A DNA stretch of 64,000 nt. Source: JACKOB01 sp024234575 (GTDB lineage Bacteria; Pseudomonadota; Gammaproteobacteria; Pseudomonadales; Oleiphilaceae). Shown here piece by piece: positions 60,524 to 64,000 of the stretch. The stretch is taken from assembly GCA_051208035.1 (NCBI GenBank), contig JBPJFZ010000004.1, positions 248,001 through 312,000 of the forward strand, written 5' to 3'. The position numbers and the translations under genes were made by a program. Each line of letters begins with the position of its first letter. Position 1 is the first letter of the stretch. Under the pieces are notes generated by a model. It was not told where the DNA came from. It was given only the letters and a program-made list of their open reading frames with translations, and did not search any database.

Positions 60524-61087
60524 ATGTCTACTCACATTATTGAATTCAGATACATGCGATTTTTTTTAGCGATTGTCGCTGCCGCCGTGTTTACCGGTTG
60601 CGCCGCTCAACCCAATGCGCCAGTGATCACCACGGCGGGCTGCGAAACGATTAACAGTAATCTTGTCGACGCGGCGTTTGATGAAGCCCGTAACAACCTC
60701 AGTCGCCAAGAATGTGTGCCCTTTTTTCAGGCCATTTTTAACAGTTTAAAAGTTGCTGCCAAGGGCAATCCTGGTGAAGAAAACAAAGCCCGCTTTGCCG
60801 CCTTTTTAACCTGGTCTAATCAGCAGGGGATTATTACCGTGATGCAGTCCAAGCGACTCTATAACCGATATTTTAACGAGACTTTTATCAGCCTGCCGGA
60901 TCAGGGAAATGTTTGCAGCCACATGCTGAACCAATCGCCGGTGAAAGACATGACGTTGGAGCTATCACAGAAACGGGAAGGCTATACTGAAATTCTCGGC
61001 GACAGCAAAGGCTACGATGCCGTACATGCCCAGTATCTGGATATGAAGTTGATGCTGGAGAGTGTGGCCACCGCTTGCCAAAGTTGA
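60524..61087 (+). CDS. Small putative lipoprotein in the kinase-caspase operon
   Basis: 187 residues. ATG behind GGAG; lipobox VFTGC (Cys26, or Cys16 if a later ATG at 60554 is used). Mature part alpha-helical with three more cysteines. An apparent longer frame back into the previous gene is not likely to be used. No family recognised. Confidence 0.6.
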   Translation: MSTHIIEFRYMRFFLAIVAAAVFTGCAAQPNAPVITTAGCETINSNLVDAAFDEARNNLSRQECVPFFQAIFNSLKVAAKGNPGEENKARFAAFLTWSNQQGIITVMQSKRLYNRYFNETFISLPDQGNVCSHMLNQSPVKDMTLELSQKREGYTEILGDSKGYDAVHAQYLDMKLMLESVATACQS

Positions 61088-61277
61088 GCCGGGAAATTCA
61101 AGACAGAGGGGCAAAGGGAGAAAGGGAAGCGCAGTGACAATTTTCCGTCAGCCCAGGATTCTTTGGCCGGTGTCAGTAATAGTGTAACAGTGAATGGGTG
61201 CTGGTTAAGTCGCTAATTAAACAGTGTTAGGCAGGTTAGGAGCGATATTTGCAAGCATATACAGTAGAACCAATTTC

Positions 61278-62762
61278 ATGACACGCCCGACGAGCAGTAA
61301 GATGTTGCAACTCAAATTAGGTAAATTCCTGTGCAGCGGCAATCCTCCCTGGCGCGAAAAAGCCATGCAAGGGGCGCTGCTGACGGTTTGTCTCTTCATC
61401 TTCGGCTCTGCCTCGGCCAGCGGTAATGATTATCTTGGTGTGATACCCGATAGTCGCTGGCAGGTGCAAGACTTCTCGGGCTACAAACGTTATGCCCTGG
61501 TGATCGGTAACGCCGACTACGCCAACAAGCCTTTAGTGAACCCGGCGAATGATGCCGCAGATATTGCCAAGGCGCTACAGAATCTGCAATTTGACGTGCA
61601 GATCGAAAAAAATGCCAACAAAGAGCACATCATCAACGCGGTCAGAAAGTTCAGTGCCCAACTTGAAAAAGAGCCGAACTCGGTCGGGTTTTTCTTCTAT
61701 GCCGGGCATGGAATTCAGCGCAACGGTGAAAACTATATGTTGCCGCTCGATAACGATATTAGTCGCGAAAGCGAGATTGAAACCCGCGCTTATCCCTTAA
61801 CCGAGCTAATGAACGCTCTCTACGCCGCCAAAAACAAGCTGAATATCGTCGTGCTGGATGCGTGCCGTAACGACCCGTTTAAACATGCCTTTAGTCGGGA
61901 TAGTGCCGTGTCGGGCCTGGGGCAGGTGATTGCTCCCGCGGGCACCTTAATTGCCTATTCGACCCAGCCTAATAATATTGCCAAAGATGGCGGCGGCAAC
62001 CGCAACAGCCCCTATACTCGTAACCTGCTAAGGTCGATGCAAATTCCTGATCTTAAACTCGGCGATGTCTTTAAGCATGCCAGAATCGGCGTCATGGCAG
62101 ATACCGCAGGCACCCAGGTGCCCTGGGAAAACTCCTCGGTTGTGGGTGACTTTTACTTTCTCGGCGGCAGCTCGCCGGTGACCACTGTGTCGCCTTTTGC
62201 CGCAAAGACAGTGGCGCTAAATCCTGCGTCCCACAACACTTTGTCTGAAAACCCTGCGTCCCTAAATCCTGAGCAATATACTGATGCGCAGGGCGGGGAG
62301 CAGCCGATTCAGAATTTTGTAACCGTGGATAAACTGACTGCGACGGCATTGATGATAGCCATCCTGGGCATGCTGGTTTTGTCCTATCGCGCCTTGAAAA
62401 GAAGTGTGCCTGCCGAAAGTAAACGAGGCCAAACGTCGTTGTCTAACGCGCTGGATGCTGTGATCACTGAGACTGTCGTGAAAGAGATTGCGGTGGATCA
62501 CATCAAGCAGTTGCCGCCTGGAACTCTCTTTAAAATAGGTAGAGCTGCCGACGTTGATTTGCATTTTAATGACTCGGCAGTGAGTGCGTTGCATGCCGAA
62601 ATTTATTTCGATCGAGACGCACAACAATTGGTGTTGAGGGAGTTGTCCGCCAATGGTACTTGGGTGAATTCAGAGCGCATCGGCAAAGATCAGAAGCATT
62701 GTCTTCACAACGGGGACAGGATCAGTTTTGCCAGAAAGGCGAATCTGGTGCGGTTGGTGTAA
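61278..62762 (+). CDS. Caspase-like protease joined to an FHA domain
   Basis: About 494 residues. A signal-like hydrophobic stretch near residues 31-46 (GALLTVCLFIFGSASASG). C14-type caspase domain ~65-300: YALVIGNADYANKPLVNPANDA, catalytic His144 in FYAGHG, catalytic Cys196 in VLDACRNDP. One membrane segment ~355-375 (ALMIAILGMLVLSY). C-terminal FHA domain ~425-490: FKIGRAADVDLHFND, SALHAEIYF, LSANGTWVNSERIG. Topology: protease outside, FHA inside. Start unsure; a GTG at 61224 and an ATG at 61302 are also in frame. Same operon direction as the kinase whose phosphothreonines the FHA could bind. Confidence 0.88.
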   Translation: MTRPTSSKMLQLKLGKFLCSGNPPWREKAMQGALLTVCLFIFGSASASGNDYLGVIPDSRWQVQDFSGYKRYALVIGNADYANKPLVNPANDAADIAKALQNLQFDVQIEKNANKEHIINAVRKFSAQLEKEPNSVGFFFYAGHGIQRNGENYMLPLDNDISRESEIETRAYPLTELMNALYAAKNKLNIVVLDACRNDPFKHAFSRDSAVSGLGQVIAPAGTLIAYSTQPNNIAKDGGGNRNSPYTRNLLRSMQIPDLKLGDVFKHARIGVMADTAGTQVPWENSSVVGDFYFLGGSSPVTTVSPFAAKTVALNPASHNTLSENPASLNPEQYTDAQGGEQPIQNFVTVDKLTATALMIAILGMLVLSYRALKRSVPAESKRGQTSLSNALDAVITETVVKEIAVDHIKQLPPGTLFKIGRAADVDLHFNDSAVSALHAEIYFDRDAQQLVLRELSANGTWVNSERIGKDQKHCLHNGDRISFARKANLVRLV

Positions 62763-62928
62763 ATCGGGGAGATATTGCGCTACCGTTGCCACCGATATTC
62801 CAGAAATAAACGCTTTATGAGCAGGCTTTTACCCTATAAATCCTGGCGGGGTAGTCCGATACTGAGACCGGAATAACGTTGCCGCAGGTAGATCAGCTTT
62901 GAACTGAACTACCCATCAAAATACCCAA

Positions 62929-63729
62929 TTACTCCTGAATAAGCTCAGCCGAGGTTACAACAAAGCGAAATACGTTGGGAATATTCTGTAGCAGCAGCGT
63001 TGCACTAAAAACTTCGTTACCTACTTTGACTCTTGGCAGCGTCATTACGCCAGTTGCTAATTTTAATCTGGCAACATCCTGAGCGATCAAACTTGAAAGC
63101 AACTCAGCAGATACCAGTTCGAATTGGAGCCCTTCGCCTTCAACCAGTTTCAAAGTAGCATTGTAGTTTCCTAACTCTTCAACACTGACGAATGGAATGT
63201 TGAGACTTCCCGTGCTGGCGTCAAAAGTTACTTCGATGGAAGGCACTGAACCTGAATTACCTGCAAAGTTTCTTGGGGTTGCTGCAGCAATGGACTCAGA
63301 TCCATTCAGGGACTGAGTGCCATCCAGTGGAAGGCTGGTTAACCGCAACGAGTCAACGCCAGCAAAACTGAGGTTAGTGCTGCCTTTTGGGATAAAGCCG
63401 GTTGGTATGATGAAGTCCGGTTCTATTCCTGTTACTGCCTGAAAATCACGGGTCGCCAGCAATAGGCTCTTGCTGTTCGTGGGTGCAGGTGAGTTAGACG
63501 GAAAAGAGAAAGTAATGTTCGAGCCTGTGCCAGGTCTGACAGTGATATCATGCCCGGTCAGAAACTCCTGACCTGAGCTGTTTGAAAACAGCTCGATAAA
63601 TTGCAGAGAGCCATCGGCGTTGCTATACACTTCTTCGATAGTCCAGAGGTGAAAAGAGGCTCTCGCGGTGAAACTGATGAGAGTTGAGAGTATGAGAGGG
63701 ATCAGCAGTATTGTTTTATTAAGTTTCAT
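62929..63729 (-). CDS. Exported protein with lamin-tail-like domain
   Basis: 266 residues. Signal peptide (~1-25: KTILLIPLILSTLISFTARA). IEEVYSNADGSLQFIELFSNS and the following beta pattern resemble an LTD-type (lamin tail) domain of secreted proteins; ~160-266 is a second beta-rich region. Ends in LIQE. Start ATG at 63729; a TTG lies one codon upstream. Convergent with the caspase gene. No catalytic motif. Probably surface-exposed. Confidence 0.55.
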   Translation of the reverse strand: MKLNKTILLIPLILSTLISFTARASFHLWTIEEVYSNADGSLQFIELFSNSSGQEFLTGHDITVRPGTGSNITFSFPSNSPAPTNSKSLLLATRDFQAVTGIEPDFIIPTGFIPKGSTNLSFAGVDSLRLTSLPLDGTQSLNGSESIAAATPRNFAGNSGSVPSIEVTFDASTGSLNIPFVSVEELGNYNATLKLVEGEGLQFELVSAELLSSLIAQDVARLKLATGVMTLPRVKVGNEVFSATLLLQNIPNVFRFVVTSAELIQE

Positions 63730-63857
63730 CAAAAGGTCTCGCAGGCTCTAGGGTAAAATTAATCTTACATTACACAGATTAGTATATTGTGTCTTGCTGG
63801 TTTTTAAATAATCAGTTTTTTGAGCAAAATAATTTAGCCTCGCTCGTTTAAAAAACT

Positions 63858-64000
63858 TTATAGCAGCGTTTCCTCACTTCCAATTGCCAACATTTTATTG
63901 CGCAGCCATTTATTGGCGGGGTCATTTTCAACTTGCTTATGCCAGTATAAATGCACATCGATACCTGGTAGTTCTACCGGCAATTCGTGAATATCGTTGT
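63858..64000 (-). CDS. LysR-family regulator, C-terminal fragment
   Basis: A minus-strand frame that enters from the right edge and stops at 63860-63858. It reads NDIHELPVELPGIDVHLYWH, then KQVENDPANKWLRNKML, the characteristic LysR-type C-terminal end (LYWHxxxxxDPAxxWLR). About 47 residues are visible. The helix-turn-helix end is outside the window. Confidence 0.75.
   Translation of the reverse strand, partial: NDIHELPVELPGIDVHLYWHKQVENDPANKWLRNKMLAIGSEETLL

Noticed and set aside
1..64000. tRNA, rRNA, CRISPR, insertion sequence or phage genes
   Set aside because: No tRNA-like cloverleaf with a GGTTCGA arm outside coding sequence, no repeat-spacer array and no transposase, integrase or phage structural protein was seen.

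Overview
The window looks like chromosome of a heterotrophic, probably marine gammaproteobacterium related to the Pseudomonadales/Cellvibrionales. The basis is the gene order adk - tsaB - small protein - rsmJ - plsB - ABC transporter with GldG-like subunit (from memory, the order seen in Pseudomonas), Gram-negative envelope genes (usher, OmpA, many lipoproteins), an acyl-CoA reductase close to the Marinobacter wax-ester enzyme, and roughly balanced base composition. No rRNA, tRNA, CRISPR array, transposase or phage gene was found. Most genes are complete. The two edge genes are cut: an HDOD protein at the left and a LysR-type regulator at the right.

Layout. 1-12.2 kb is housekeeping: adenylate kinase, t6A factor TsaB, 16S methyltransferase RsmJ, glycerol-3-phosphate acyltransferase PlsB, a three-gene ABC exporter, NudC and MurI. 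12.2-20 kb is mostly signalling: a DUF2156 acyltransferase-like protein, an HDOD/GAF/histidine-kinase protein with a downstream REC-PAS-GGDEF-EAL protein, and a MinD/FlhG-like ATPase behind a perfect FNR-type box. 20-26 kb is acyl and acetate metabolism: an alpha/beta hydrolase, a fatty acyl-CoA reductase, acetyl-CoA synthetase and an adjacent LuxR-type response regulator. 26-36 kb is accessory: an exported hydrolase with an AraC regulator, small proteins (including a 34-residue lysine-rich microprotein), an Anbu proteasome-like peptidase with a glutaminase, a periplasmic binding protein and a diguanylate cyclase.

36.7-47.8 kb is a chaperone-usher-type fimbrial locus: two DUF4402-like subunits, two paralogous PapD-like chaperones, an 1107-residue usher with a C-terminal SPOR domain, a third subunit-like protein and a lipoprotein. 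It is flanked by three FlgO-domain lipoproteins although no flagellar gene is present.

47.9-62.8 kb is the most novel part. It encodes a lytic transglycosylase and a SPOR-like protein, a MotA/TolQ-like plus ExbD-like membrane pair, an OmpA-domain protein, two DUF4384-like proteins, a divergent sigma-like protein with a membrane anti-sigma-like protein, a Ser/Thr kinase joined through one membrane segment to PEGA and formylglycine-enzyme-like domains, two exported proteins, and a caspase-like protease joined through one membrane segment to an FHA domain. Predicted topology puts the kinase and FHA domains inside the cell and the sulfatase-modifying-type and caspase domains in the periplasm. I propose an envelope-sensing phosphorylation and proteolysis circuit. 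Domain identities rest on motifs read by eye; the circuit is inference.
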